A stretch of 64,000 nt of DNA from NCBI RefSeq assembly GCF_003148825.1, contig NZ_QGGZ01000022.1:1-64000 (forward strand). The letters run 5' to 3'. Shown here in pieces: positions 25,800 to 34,800 of this stretch. Made by a program: the position numbers and the translations under genes. Below the pieces are notes generated by a model. It searched no databases. It was not told the origin of the DNA and was given only the letters and a program-made list of their open reading frames with translations. Source of the DNA: Streptomyces sp. CG 926 (GTDB taxonomy: Bacteria > Actinomycetota > Actinomycetes > Streptomycetales > Streptomycetaceae). Positions within the stretch are counted from its first letter, which is position 1. Every line of letters begins with the position of its first letter.

Positions 25800-28361
25800 G
25801 TGCCCGGAGAGAATCTGTCCCGCGACGAGGCCCGCGAGCGGGCCGAGCTGCTGTCCGTCGACGGGTACGAGGTGGTCCTCGACATCCGGTCCGCGGTGGA
25901 CGAGGCCGAACCGGCCGAGGGTCCGCGGACCTTCCGCTCGGTGACGACGATCCGCTTCCGGGCGGCGGGCACCGGCGCTGCCACCTTCGCGGACCTGATC
26001 GCGCCCTCGGTGAACGCCGTGACCTTGAACGGGCGCGCGCTGGACGTGGCCGCCGTCTTCGACGGCTCCCGGATCACCCTCGACGGCCTCGCCAGCGAGA
26101 ACGTCCTCGTGGTCGACGCGAACTGCGCCTACAGCCGGACGGGCGAGGGCCTGCACCGCTTCGTCGACCCGGAGGACGGCGAGGTCTACCTCTACACCCA
26201 GTACGAGCCGGCCGACGCGCGGCGGGTGTACGCGAACTTCGAGCAGCCCGACCTGAAGGCCCCGTACCGCTTCGAGGTGACGGCTCCCGACGGCTGGCAG
26301 GTGTGGAGCAACGGCGCGGAGGAGTCCCGCGAGGCGGGTGTCTGGCAGTTCGCGCAGACCGCTCCGATCTCCACGTACATCACGTGCGTGGTCGCGGGCC
26401 CCTACCACTACGTGACGGACTCCTACACGCGCGGGGACCTGACCATCCCGCTGGGCGCGATGTGCCGCAAGGGTCTGGCGAAGCACTTCGACGCCGATGA
26501 CATCTTCCTGATCACCAAGCAGGGCTTCGACCTGTTCCACGAGATCTTCGACTACCCGTACCCCTTCGGGAAGTACGACCAGGCCTTCGTGCCGGAGTAC
26601 AACCTGGGCGCGATGGAGAACCCGGGGATGGTGACCTTCCGCGAGGAGTACATCTTCCGCGGCAAGGTCACGCAGGCCTCGTACGAGGCGCGCGGGAACG
26701 TCATCCTGCACGAGATGGCGCACATGTGGTTCGGCGACCTGGTCACCATGAAGTGGTGGGACGACCTGTGGCTGAAGGAGTCCTTCGCCGACTTCATGGG
26801 CTCCTTCGGGCTCGTCGAGGCCACCCGCTTCGACCAGGCGTGGATCACCTTCGCCAACCGCCGCAAGTCGTGGGCCTACCGGGCCGACCAGCTGCCGTCC
26901 ACCCACCCGATCACGGCCGACATCCGTGACCTGGAGGACGCCAAGCTGAACTTCGACGGCATCACCTACGCCAAGGGCGCCTCGGTGCTCAAGCAGCTCG
27001 TCGCCTACGTGGGACGGGAGGCCTTCCTGGAGGGCGCCCGGCGCTACTTCAAGGCCAACGCGTACGGGAACACGACGCTGGACGACCTGCTGTCGGTGCT
27101 CGCGGAGGTCTCCGGTCGGGACATGGCGCAGTGGTCGCGGGCGTGGCTGCAGACCGCCGGCGTGAACGCGCTGACCCCGGTGATCACCTACGACGCGGGC
27201 GGCCGGGTGACGGAACTGGCCGTCGTGCAGGAGGGCGACGAGCTGCGCCCGCACCGGGTCGCGGTGGGCCTGTACCGGCTGGAGTCCGACGGGACGCTGG
27301 TCCGCTACGCGCGGGCCGACGCGGACGTGGCGGGTGCGCGGACGGTCGTCACGGAACTGGCGGGCACCGAGCGCCCGGACCTGGTCCTGGTCAACGACGA
27401 GGACCTCACCTACTGCAAGATCCGCTTCGACGAGGGCTCGCTGGAGACCCTGCGGGCGCACCTCGGCGATCTGACGGACCCGCTCGCGCGGGCCCTTTGC
27501 TGGTCGGCGCTGTGGAACCTGACCCGCGACGGTCTGATGCCGGCCCGGGACTTCGTCTCGCTGGTCCTCGCGCACGCGGGCCGCGAGAGCGACGTCGGCG
27601 TCCTGCAGATGCTGCACACGCAGGCCCTGACCTCGGTCACCCACTACGCGGCGCCCGCCTGGCGCGAGCAGGGCGGCCGGCAGCTGGCGGCGGGTGCGCT
27701 GCACGAGCTGCGGAACGCGGCACCGGGGTCGGAGCACCAGCTGACGTGGGCCCGCTTCTTCGCGGCGAGCGCGGCGACAGAGGGCGACTTCCAGCTGCTG
27801 CTGGGGCTGCTGGAGGGTTCGGCCCGGATCGACGGGCTGGACGTGGACCAGGAGCTGCGCTGGGACTTCCTGCTGCCGCTGGCCGCGCACGGGGCCGTGG
27901 ACGAGGCCGTGCTGGCCGCCGAACTGGCGCGCGACGACACGGCCTCGGGCAAGCGACACCAGGTGCGGTGCCTGGCGGCGCGGCCCTCGCAGGCGGTGAA
28001 GGACCAGGCGTGGGCGGCGGTGGTCGAGTCGGACGCGCTGTCGAACGCGCTGGTGGAGGCGACGATCGCGGGCATGCAGCAGTCCTCGCAGCGGGGCCTG
28101 CTGGCGGGTTACGCGGGGCGCTACTTCGAGGTGATCGAACGGGTGTGGGCGGACCGGTCGATCCAGATCGCCATGGACGTGGTGAAGGGGCTGTACCCGT
28201 CGCTGCAGGACTCGGCGTCCACCGTCTCGGCGACGGACGCCTGGCTCTCCGAGCACCCCGCGGCGCCGCCGGCCCTGCGCCGGCTGGTCCTGGAGGCCCA
28301 CGACGACCTGGCCCGGGCCTTGCGCGCCCAGGCCTGCGACGCCGGGGCGGCCGGCGCCTAG
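25800..28361 (+). CDS. pepN: aminopeptidase N, M1 family (copy 1)
   Basis: Zinc metallopeptidase that removes N-terminal residues from peptides; 853 residues, typical of actinobacterial PepN. The exopeptidase motif GAMEN is at 270-274. The zinc site is HEMAH at 304-308 with the third ligand Glu327 in WLKES. The C-terminal half is the helical ERAP1-like domain. The GTG at 25800 has GAAGGAG five bases upstream; the frame stays open further upstream but without a ribosome site. A second, clearly paralogous copy lies at 36645-39230. It ends 12 bp before a palindromic repeat that probably acts as its terminator. Confidence 0.96.
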   Translation: MPGENLSRDEARERAELLSVDGYEVVLDIRSAVDEAEPAEGPRTFRSVTTIRFRAAGTGAATFADLIAPSVNAVTLNGRALDVAAVFDGSRITLDGLASENVLVVDANCAYSRTGEGLHRFVDPEDGEVYLYTQYEPADARRVYANFEQPDLKAPYRFEVTAPDGWQVWSNGAEESREAGVWQFAQTAPISTYITCVVAGPYHYVTDSYTRGDLTIPLGAMCRKGLAKHFDADDIFLITKQGFDLFHEIFDYPYPFGKYDQAFVPEYNLGAMENPGMVTFREEYIFRGKVTQASYEARGNVILHEMAHMWFGDLVTMKWWDDLWLKESFADFMGSFGLVEATRFDQAWITFANRRKSWAYRADQLPSTHPITADIRDLEDAKLNFDGITYAKGASVLKQLVAYVGREAFLEGARRYFKANAYGNTTLDDLLSVLAEVSGRDMAQWSRAWLQTAGVNALTPVITYDAGGRVTELAVVQEGDELRPHRVAVGLYRLESDGTLVRYARADADVAGARTVVTELAGTERPDLVLVNDEDLTYCKIRFDEGSLETLRAHLGDLTDPLARALCWSALWNLTRDGLMPARDFVSLVLAHAGRESDVGVLQMLHTQALTSVTHYAAPAWREQGGRQLAAGALHELRNAAPGSEHQLTWARFFAASAATEGDFQLLLGLLEGSARIDGLDVDQELRWDFLLPLAAHGAVDEAVLAAELARDDTASGKRHQVRCLAARPSQAVKDQAWAAVVESDALSNALVEATIAGMQQSSQRGLLAGYAGRYFEVIERVWADRSIQIAMDVVKGLYPSLQDSASTVSATDAWLSEHPAAPPALRRLVLEAHDDLARALRAQACDAGAAGA

Positions 28362-28373
28362 CCCGCGGCGCCG

Positions 28374-28464
28374 CTGCTGGGGCTCCGCCCCAGACCCCGC
28401 GCCTCAAACGCCGGCGAGGCTGAGTTTTCAGCCCGTCCGGCGTTTGAGGACCGGGTCCGGGCAG
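28374..28464. repeat. palindromic intergenic repeat, copy 1 (after pepN copy 1)
   Basis: Arms CCTCAAACGCCGG (28402-28414) and the exact complement (28437-28449) enclose a further stem GGCTGA/TCAGCC. Outer GC-rich arms (GGGGCTCCGCCCC and GGGTCCGGG types) extend it to about 90 bp. Nearly the same element follows the second pepN (39246-39340), and a related core occurs twice at 49933-50030. Such elements are scattered between Streptomyces genes and can serve as terminators. Confidence 0.85.
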
Positions 28465-28591
28465 CGGTAGCCCGTACGGGCGCATCCCATCGGCAGTCGA
28501 ACGCCCGTACTTTAGCCCCGGCTTGTCCGGATTTGTCGACGAGCGTGTAACAGGGGTTAGCAAGGCCATGGCCTGAGGGAATCACCGCGTC

Positions 28592-29554
28592 ATGAACCAC
28601 AACGCACCCCTCCCCCTCGCCCACCTCACCGGCAGCCGCCCCCGCGTGCTGACCCTCGCACAGCTGCGCGAGCACGGCGTCACCGCCTCCGACGCGACCG
28701 AGCGGTCCTGGCAGCAGATCCTGCCCGGGGTGTTCCTGCTCCACCCCGGTCCCGCGACCAGCGAGGAGCGGCTGCACGCGGCGCTGCTGTACGCGGGCCG
28801 GCGCGCCGGCGGCGAGGCCATGATCACCGGGCTGGCGGCGCTGGCCCTGTACCGGTTCAGCTCGGCGCCCCCGCTGCTCGCCCTCTCGCACATCGACGTG
28901 CTCGTGCCCGGCACCCGGCGGCTGCGCTCCACCGGGGACGTGCGGATCGTACGGACGCACACCCCGCCGCGGTCGCAGGAGGTGACCGGGCTGCCGGTGG
29001 CTCCCGTCGCCCGGGCCGTCGCCGACGCCGTCACCCAGCTCTCCGACGCCGGGACTGTGCGCCGTCTGCTGAGCGAGGCCGTCCGCGGCGGGCACTGCGA
29101 ACCGGCCGCCGTCGTCCGGGAGCTGACCGTGGCCCGGCTGCTGAACCGGCCGCACGTGGTCGACGCCGTCGAATCGCTGCTCGCGGAGGGGCGGGCCATC
29201 GCCGAGGACCGGCTGTACCACGTCGTACGCGGCTACGAGCTCCCCGACCCGGTCTGGAACGTCGACCTTCGACTGCCGGGCGGCCCGCACCTCGGCGGTG
29301 TCGACGCGTACTGGCCCGAGCACTCCGTCGCCGTGGAGATCGACACCCGGGCCCCGCGTCAGGGCGAGGACGAGCAGTGGTCCGAGTCGGTGCGCAAGCG
29401 CGAGACGCTGGAGCGGCTCGGGGTGACCGTCATCCACATCACCCCGCGCAAGCTCCGCGACTGGCCCGAGCAGCAGGCCGCGGTGATCCGGACCGCCCTG
29501 ACCGCCGCCGACGACCGGGAACCCGCCGCCTACCTGGTCGTACTGCCCAGGTGA
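28592..29554 (+). CDS. AbiEi-antitoxin-like protein with C-terminal DUF559/Vsr-like nuclease fold
   Basis: Product of 320 residues. Residues ~15-60 form a winged-helix region (LTLAQLREHGVTASDATE...WQQILPGVFLLHPG) like the AbiEi antitoxin N-terminus, a type common in actinobacteria. The C-terminal ~100 residues contain VDAYWPEHSVAVEID, then KRETLERLGVTVIHITPRKLRD. This looks like the Asp-x(n)-Glu-x-Asp core and following helix of DUF559/very-short-patch-repair-like PD-(D/E)XK folds. No AbiEii toxin is adjacent. Annotation as an antitoxin would be by family only; a stand-alone DNA-binding or nuclease role is possible. It overlaps the convergent PNPOx gene by 25 bp. Confidence 0.75.
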   Translation: MNHNAPLPLAHLTGSRPRVLTLAQLREHGVTASDATERSWQQILPGVFLLHPGPATSEERLHAALLYAGRRAGGEAMITGLAALALYRFSSAPPLLALSHIDVLVPGTRRLRSTGDVRIVRTHTPPRSQEVTGLPVAPVARAVADAVTQLSDAGTVRRLLSEAVRGGHCEPAAVVRELTVARLLNRPHVVDAVESLLAEGRAIAEDRLYHVVRGYELPDPVWNVDLRLPGGPHLGGVDAYWPEHSVAVEIDTRAPRQGEDEQWSESVRKRETLERLGVTVIHITPRKLRDWPEQQAAVIRTALTAADDREPAAYLVVLPR

Positions 29555-30417
29555 GGCGAGTACTCCGGGGTACTCCAGAGCAGCCGCCCCGGATGCACGC
29601 TCTCCACCACCGACTCCACCCGGAAGTGGGTGCGGCGGCTCCCGTCGGCCCCGAACTCCGTCCGGGCGCGGCCGCTGAGCTGAAGGACGGCCCCGCTCTC
29701 CCAGTCCGGGAAGAGCAGCCCGGCCCGTGGGTCGACCGTCAGGTTCCCCAGCGTCAGGAACATGGCGTTGCCCGCGTAGTCCGGCCAGGCCAGTTCGACC
29801 GGCGAGAGCACCTCCACGAAGCCCGGCAGCCCGCCCCGATGACTGGCGTCGACCCCGTCCGCCTCCGCCGTGGTGGCGACGAAGAAGGTGTCGGCGCCCT
29901 CTACGGTCCGCCGCTGGTCGGGGGTGAGCGCCTCCCCCCGGCGCACGACTCCGCTCCCCTCCGCGACGCGTTCCAGCGGCTGCCGCTTCTGCAGGTACTT
30001 GGGGCAGTTGGCGAAGACCCGCTCGGCCTCGACGGCGAAGCCCCGGGGTGTCGCCGCGAGGGTTCCGTTCAGCCTCATCCGGCGCCGGGTGCGCGGATCG
30101 AGCGCGATGGTCCCGATCCGCGTCCCGTCCGTGGCCAGTGCCTTTGCGAGGGGGTCTCCGGCGGGGGCTCCTCCCGCCACGGAGATCCGGTGCGGGCCGG
30201 TGGCCCGCACGAAGCCGGGCGGGCCGGTGAGCAGGGAGGCCCACACCCGGCCGGCGCCGTCGGCGGCCCCGACGACCAGGTGCGGCTGGAGTTCCAGGAA
30301 GGCCGCGGCGACGTCACGGATGCCCGTACCGATCGAGCGGCCGACGTGCTCGGCCGGCCCGCGCACGCCGACCCGCTCCTGCACCGCCAGCGACCCCCGG
30401 TGGTAGACGCCACTCAT
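29530..30417 (-). CDS. pyridoxamine 5'-phosphate oxidase-family flavin-binding protein
   Basis: Product of 295 residues. It contains a split-barrel FMN-binding fold: PHLVVGAADGAGRVWASLL, RRMRLNGTL, and a C-terminal repeat of the barrel (FVEVLSPVELAWPDYAGNAMFLTLGNLTVDPRAGLLF). Two such barrels in tandem and the length above 280 resemble predicted flavin-nucleotide-binding proteins rather than true PdxH. Its ATG overlaps the stop of the upstream VOC gene (TAATG), so they form an operon. The flavin- or F420-dependent reaction is unknown. Confidence 0.8.
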   Translation of the reverse strand: MSGVYHRGSLAVQERVGVRGPAEHVGRSIGTGIRDVAAAFLELQPHLVVGAADGAGRVWASLLTGPPGFVRATGPHRISVAGGAPAGDPLAKALATDGTRIGTIALDPRTRRRMRLNGTLAATPRGFAVEAERVFANCPKYLQKRQPLERVAEGSGVVRRGEALTPDQRRTVEGADTFFVATTAEADGVDASHRGGLPGFVEVLSPVELAWPDYAGNAMFLTLGNLTVDPRAGLLFPDWESGAVLQLSGRARTEFGADGSRRTHFRVESVVESVHPGRLLWSTPEYSPHLGSTTR

Positions 30418-30875
30418 TAGAAGAACCCGCAGGTCGGCGCCCCCGCGGTGGGGGCGGGCGCATCCTCGGCACCGGTCGGCACGGAGATCTCCAGGCGGAT
30501 GCCGTCGGGGTCGTGGAAGAAGATGCCGCCGGAGGCCGCGCCCTCGCGGTGCGCGACGACGCCCTCGTAGGCGAACGCGACGCCCAGGCCGCGCAGCCGC
30601 TCCTCGTACGCGCGCACCTCCTCGACGGCGTCGGCCGAGAACGCCAGGTGGTGCAGTCCGGCCGCGGCCGGGGCGTAGGCACCGTCGGCCTGCTGCCAGA
30701 GCGTGAGGACGAGCTCGCCGTCCCGGCCGAGGAAGGCGAAGCGGCGGCCCTCCTCCTTGCCCTCGCCGAGCACCTGGAAGTCGAGGGCGTCCCGGTAGAA
30801 GGCGAGCGAGCGCTCCAGATCGGTGACGTTCAGGCCGACGTGCCCGGTACGGAGCTTGCTGATGACGGTGCTCAT
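30417..30875 (-). CDS. VOC (glyoxalase/bleomycin-resistance/dioxygenase) family protein
   Basis: Product of 152 residues. Two beta-alpha-beta-beta-beta modules: TGHVGLNVTDLERSLAFYRDALDF starts the first, and LHHLAFSADAVEEVRAYEERLRGLG the second. His in GHVGL, His in LHHLAF and the Glu in RLEISV are the likely metal ligands of glyoxalase-type enzymes. The ATG at 30875 with GGAGGA six bases upstream is preferred over an extension to 30905. It is the first gene of a two-gene operon with the PNPOx-like gene. It is divergent from a CGNR regulator, with an AT-rich palindrome between. Confidence 0.88.
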   Translation of the reverse strand: MSTVISKLRTGHVGLNVTDLERSLAFYRDALDFQVLGEGKEEGRRFAFLGRDGELVLTLWQQADGAYAPAAAGLHHLAFSADAVEEVRAYEERLRGLGVAFAYEGVVAHREGAASGGIFFHDPDGIRLEISVPTGAEDAPAPTAGAPTCGFF

Positions 30876-30909
30876 GACGGGTCCTCCGCAGAGATCATTC
30901 CACAATGAC

Positions 30910-30937
30910 TAACCTTCTAAATTCAATTTAAAGGTTA
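30910..30937. promoter_or_regulatory. AT-rich palindrome between VOC operon and CGNR gene
   Basis: TAACCTT (30910-30916) and AAGGTTA (30931-30937) flank inner arms AAATT and AATTT around one C. It lies 35 bp upstream of the VOC start and 60 bp upstream of the CGNR start. In a genome this GC-rich such an AT-rich palindrome stands out as an operator overlapping both promoters. Confidence 0.65.
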
Positions 30938-30996
30938 GGTCGATCCGTGTCAACCGCTCACGTACTCTTGAGGGGTTAGCGAGCGAGGAGACGGAC

Positions 30997-31557
30997 ATGG
31001 CGACGGCGGACGCACGGCCCCTGATCGGGGAGCCGATCGCCCTCGATCTGCTCAACACCCGCTGGATGCGCGAGGGGGAACTGGTCGACCTCTTCGCGGG
31101 GGCCTTCGGGCTGAGCCGCGTCGAAGGGCTGGCGGTCTGGTTGGAGAGCACCGGTCTGGCCGGTCGCTTCCGGGCCGACGCGGCGACCCTCGTCCATCTG
31201 ATGACCGCGCGCGAGGCCCTGGCCCGCGCCGTCGCGGACCCGACCGACGAGAGCGCGATCGCCCTGATCGACGCCGTGCTGGAGCACGGACGCATCCGCG
31301 CCACCCTGACCGCCGAAGGGCCGGGCGAGCGCGCCGAGTTCGACGACCCCACCTGGGGTCCGGCCTGGACGGCGGCCAGGAACTACCTGGAACTGCTGGG
31401 CTCCACGCCCGAGCGGATCCACAAGTGCGCCTCCGAGACCTGCGTCCTGCACTTCCACGACACCTCGCGCAACGGCACGCGTCGCTGGTGCTCGATGGCC
31501 GCCTGTGGAAACCGGGCGAAAGCCTCACGTCATTACGCGCGCACGCGCGAGCGCTGA
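30997..31557 (+). CDS. CGNR zinc-finger protein (ABATE domain), predicted regulator
   Basis: Product of 186 residues. The N-terminal ~130 residues are the stress-linked ABATE domain (GEPIALDLLNTRW). The C-terminal zinc finger contains CASETCVLHFHD, then WCSMAACGNRAKA with the hallmark CGNR. The family is predicted to bind DNA and is often next to VOC, epoxide hydrolase or cupin genes, as here. It starts 60 bp from a palindrome and is divergent from the VOC-PNPOx operon, so local control is likely. Confidence 0.9.
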   Translation: MATADARPLIGEPIALDLLNTRWMREGELVDLFAGAFGLSRVEGLAVWLESTGLAGRFRADAATLVHLMTAREALARAVADPTDESAIALIDAVLEHGRIRATLTAEGPGERAEFDDPTWGPAWTAARNYLELLGSTPERIHKCASETCVLHFHDTSRNGTRRWCSMAACGNRAKASRHYARTRER

Positions 31558-31683
31558 GCGCGCGAAATCTGTCACACCCGCACCGGGGCGCTGTCGCGTC
31601 CCGGTGCTGACGTAGGGCCGCCAAGTCGATAAATCGATCGATCAGCCCCTGCGGTTCGCACCACTGTGCCCCGGTTGGGCCGT

Positions 31684-31706
31684 GCCGGCGCATTCTTCGC
31701 GCCGGC
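31684..31706. terminator. 8-bp hairpin after the CGNR gene
   Basis: GCCGGCGC and GCGCCGGC are perfect arms around a 7-base loop (ATTCTTC). It lies 127 bp after the CGNR stop and 125 bp before the subtilase start. It could terminate the first or form part of the leader of the second. Confidence 0.45.
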
Positions 31707-31830
31707 GGGAGTCCGCCATGACAGGTCTCGGTCAATGACAACTCTCCCCAAAGAGCTGTCGCTTAGGCCAAGCTGACCGGTCATCCGGCACCGAAATCCG
31801 GACCGTATCTTTCACTTACCAGGGATGCTG

Positions 31831-34800
31831 ATGACCCTCGAATCCCCCAGCTCCATATCCGGGGCCAGACGCGTCGCGCGCGTCGCGGCCGCGGCCGGTC
31901 TGGTCGCCGCTCTCGCGGCCACCGGCGCCGGGCCCGTCCTCGCGGCGACCGGCGCGGACACCCCGGGCACCTCGCCCGCGGTCAAGTCCGCGGAGCAGAA
32001 GCTCGGTTCGGCCGACGCCGAACTGCTGCAGCAGGCCAAGGCCAAGGGTGACGCCAACGTCACCGTCATGGTCGCGACCGCTCCCGGCCAGACCAAGCAG
32101 GTGGCGGACCAGCTCGGCTCGGTCCAGGGCGCCTCGGTGGGCCAGACGTACGACAACCTCGGTTACGTGCGCGCCACCCTGCCCACCGGCAAGGCCGACG
32201 CCGCACTCAAGGCGGCCGCCAAGCTGTCCTCGGTGCACGGCATCGACCTGCGGCACGAGATCCAACTGCCGGACCCGCGCCCCGAGGCGGACCGCTCGAC
32301 CGGCGCGGTGAAGAAGACCGCCGCCGAGACCTACGCGGCGCCGGACAAGAACACCCCCGCGAAGAACCCGTACAACCCGTCCTTCGAGACCGGCGCGGTC
32401 GACTTCGTGAAGGACAACCCGCAGGCCGACGGCCGCGGCGTCACCATCGGCATCATGGACTCGGGCATCGACCTCGGTCACCCGGCCCTGCAGAAGACCA
32501 CCACCGGCGAGCGCAAGATCGTCGACTGGGTCACGGCGACCGACCCGATCACGGACAACGACGCCACCTGGCGCCCCCAGATCACCCCGGTCACCTCCAG
32601 CGGCGGTAGCTTCACCGCGGGCGGTCAGAGCTGGAAGGCCCCGGAGGGCAGCTTCCAGTGGAGCCGCTTCACCGAGTCCATCACCGCCACCGGTGACATG
32701 GCCGGCGACGTCAACCGCGACGGTGACACCACCGACCGGTTCGGCCTGCTCTACGACGCCGCCGCCGGCACCGTCCGCGTCGACACCGACCAGGACGGCG
32801 ACTTCACGAACAACGAGCCGATGAAGCCGTACAAGGACGGCTACCAGATCGGCTACTTCGGCACGGACAACCCGGCGACCGACGTCGCCGAGCGCATCCC
32901 GTTCGTGATCGAGATCCGCAAGGACGTCCCGATGGATCCGCTGGGCGGTGACTGGGTCGGCAAGAAGGCCGACTTCGTCAACGTCGGCATCATCGAGTCC
33001 GAGCACGGCACCCACGTCGCCGGCATCACCGCCGCCAACAGCCTCTTCGGCGGCAAGATGAACGGCGAGGCGCCCGGCGCCAAGCTCGTCTCCTCGCGCG
33101 CCTGCTCCTGGTCCGGCGGCTGCACCAACATCGCGCTGACCGAGGGCATGATCGACCTCGTCGTCAACCGTGGCGTGGACATCGTCAACATGTCCATCGG
33201 TGGCCTGCCGGCGCTGAACGACGGCAACAACGCGCGCTCCGAGCTCTACAGGAACCTCATCGACACCTACGGCGTCCAGCTGGTCATCTCGGCCGGCAAC
33301 TCGGGCCCGGGCGTCAACACCATCGGCGACCCGGCCCTCGCGGACAAGGTCATCTCCGTGGGCGCGTCGGTCTCCAAGGAGACCTGGGCCGCCAACTACG
33401 GCTCCGGTGTGAGCGCGAAGTACAACATGTTCCCCTTCTCCTCGCGCGGTCCGCGTGAGGACGGCGGCTTCACGCCGACCATCAGCGCCCCCGGCGCGGC
33501 CATCAACACCATCCAGACCTGGCTGCCCGGCGCCCCGGTGAAGGAGGCCGGCTACACCCTGCCGGCCGGTTACGGCATGCTCCAGGGCACCTCGATGGCC
33601 TCGCCGCAGGCAGCGGGCGCCAGCGCCCTGCTGATCTCGGCCGCCAAGCAGCACAACATCAAGCTGACGCCGGCCTCCCTGCGGGTCGCGCTCACCACGG
33701 CCGCCAAGAAGATCGACAACGTCCCCGCGCACGCGCAGGGTTCGGGTCTGATCGACATCCCCGGCGCGTGGGAGTCCGTCCAGCGCGACGCGAAGGCCAA
33801 CGAGTTCACCGTCAAGGCTCCGGTCGACACCGCGATCGACCAGTTCCTGAAGACCCCGGGCTTCGGCACCGGCCTGTACGACCGTGAGGGCGGCCTCAAG
33901 GTCGGCCAGAAGAAGGTCTACGACGTCGTCGTCACCCGCACCACGGGCGTCAAGTACGGCACCCGGCACGACCTGAGCTGGCGCAACAACGACGGGACCT
34001 TCAAGGTCATCGGCGGCTACGACTACGTCACCCTGCCGCTGAACAAGCCCGTCACCATCAAGGTCGAGGCCAACGCCAAGTCGGCGGGCGTCCACAGCGG
34101 CATCCTGCAGCTGGACGACGAGACCACCGAGGGCATCGACAAGCAGATCCTGACGACCGTCGTGGCTTCCGCCCCCCTGGCCGCGCCGTCGTTCGCCCTG
34201 TCGCAGTCCTCCTCGGTGCAGCGCAACAGCCACAAGTCGTACTTCGTGACCGTCCCGGCGGGCGCCAAGAGCCTCGAGGTGGCCCTCGGCGGTCTCGCGG
34301 CCGGCAGCCAGACGCGCTTCATCGCGATCCACCCGTACGGCACCCCGGTGGACCCGACGGCGACGACCAACTGCTACCCGAACTACGACAACCCGGCCAA
34401 CACCTGCCGCCCCGACGTGCGCTCGTACCCCGAGCCCACCCCGGGTGTCTGGGAGATCGAGGTCGAGGCCCGTCGTACCTCTCCGGTGCTCGACAACCCG
34501 TTCAAGCTGGACGTCTCCGTGCTCGGCGCGGCCTTCGACCCCGCGGTCAAGGTTCTGCCCGAGGTGAAGCAGGGCACCCCCGCCCCGGTCCAGTGGAGCG
34601 TCAAGAACGCGGGCGCGGCCATCTCCGGCGGCAAGCTCGTCGGCGGTCCGCTCGGTTCCGCGAAGGTCGCCAAGCCGACCATCACCCCCGGTGAGACCCA
34701 CTCCACCGAGATCGTGGTGCCCGCGGGCACCTCGCGCCTCGACGTCGCGATCGGCAAGGTGTCCGACACCGCCGCCGACCTCGACCTGGAGGTCTACAAG

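Noticed and set aside
31572..31784. Seventy-codon frame on the - strand between CGNR and subtilase genes
   Set aside because: No ribosome site, atypical composition, and it overlaps the hairpin and promoter region of the subtilase.
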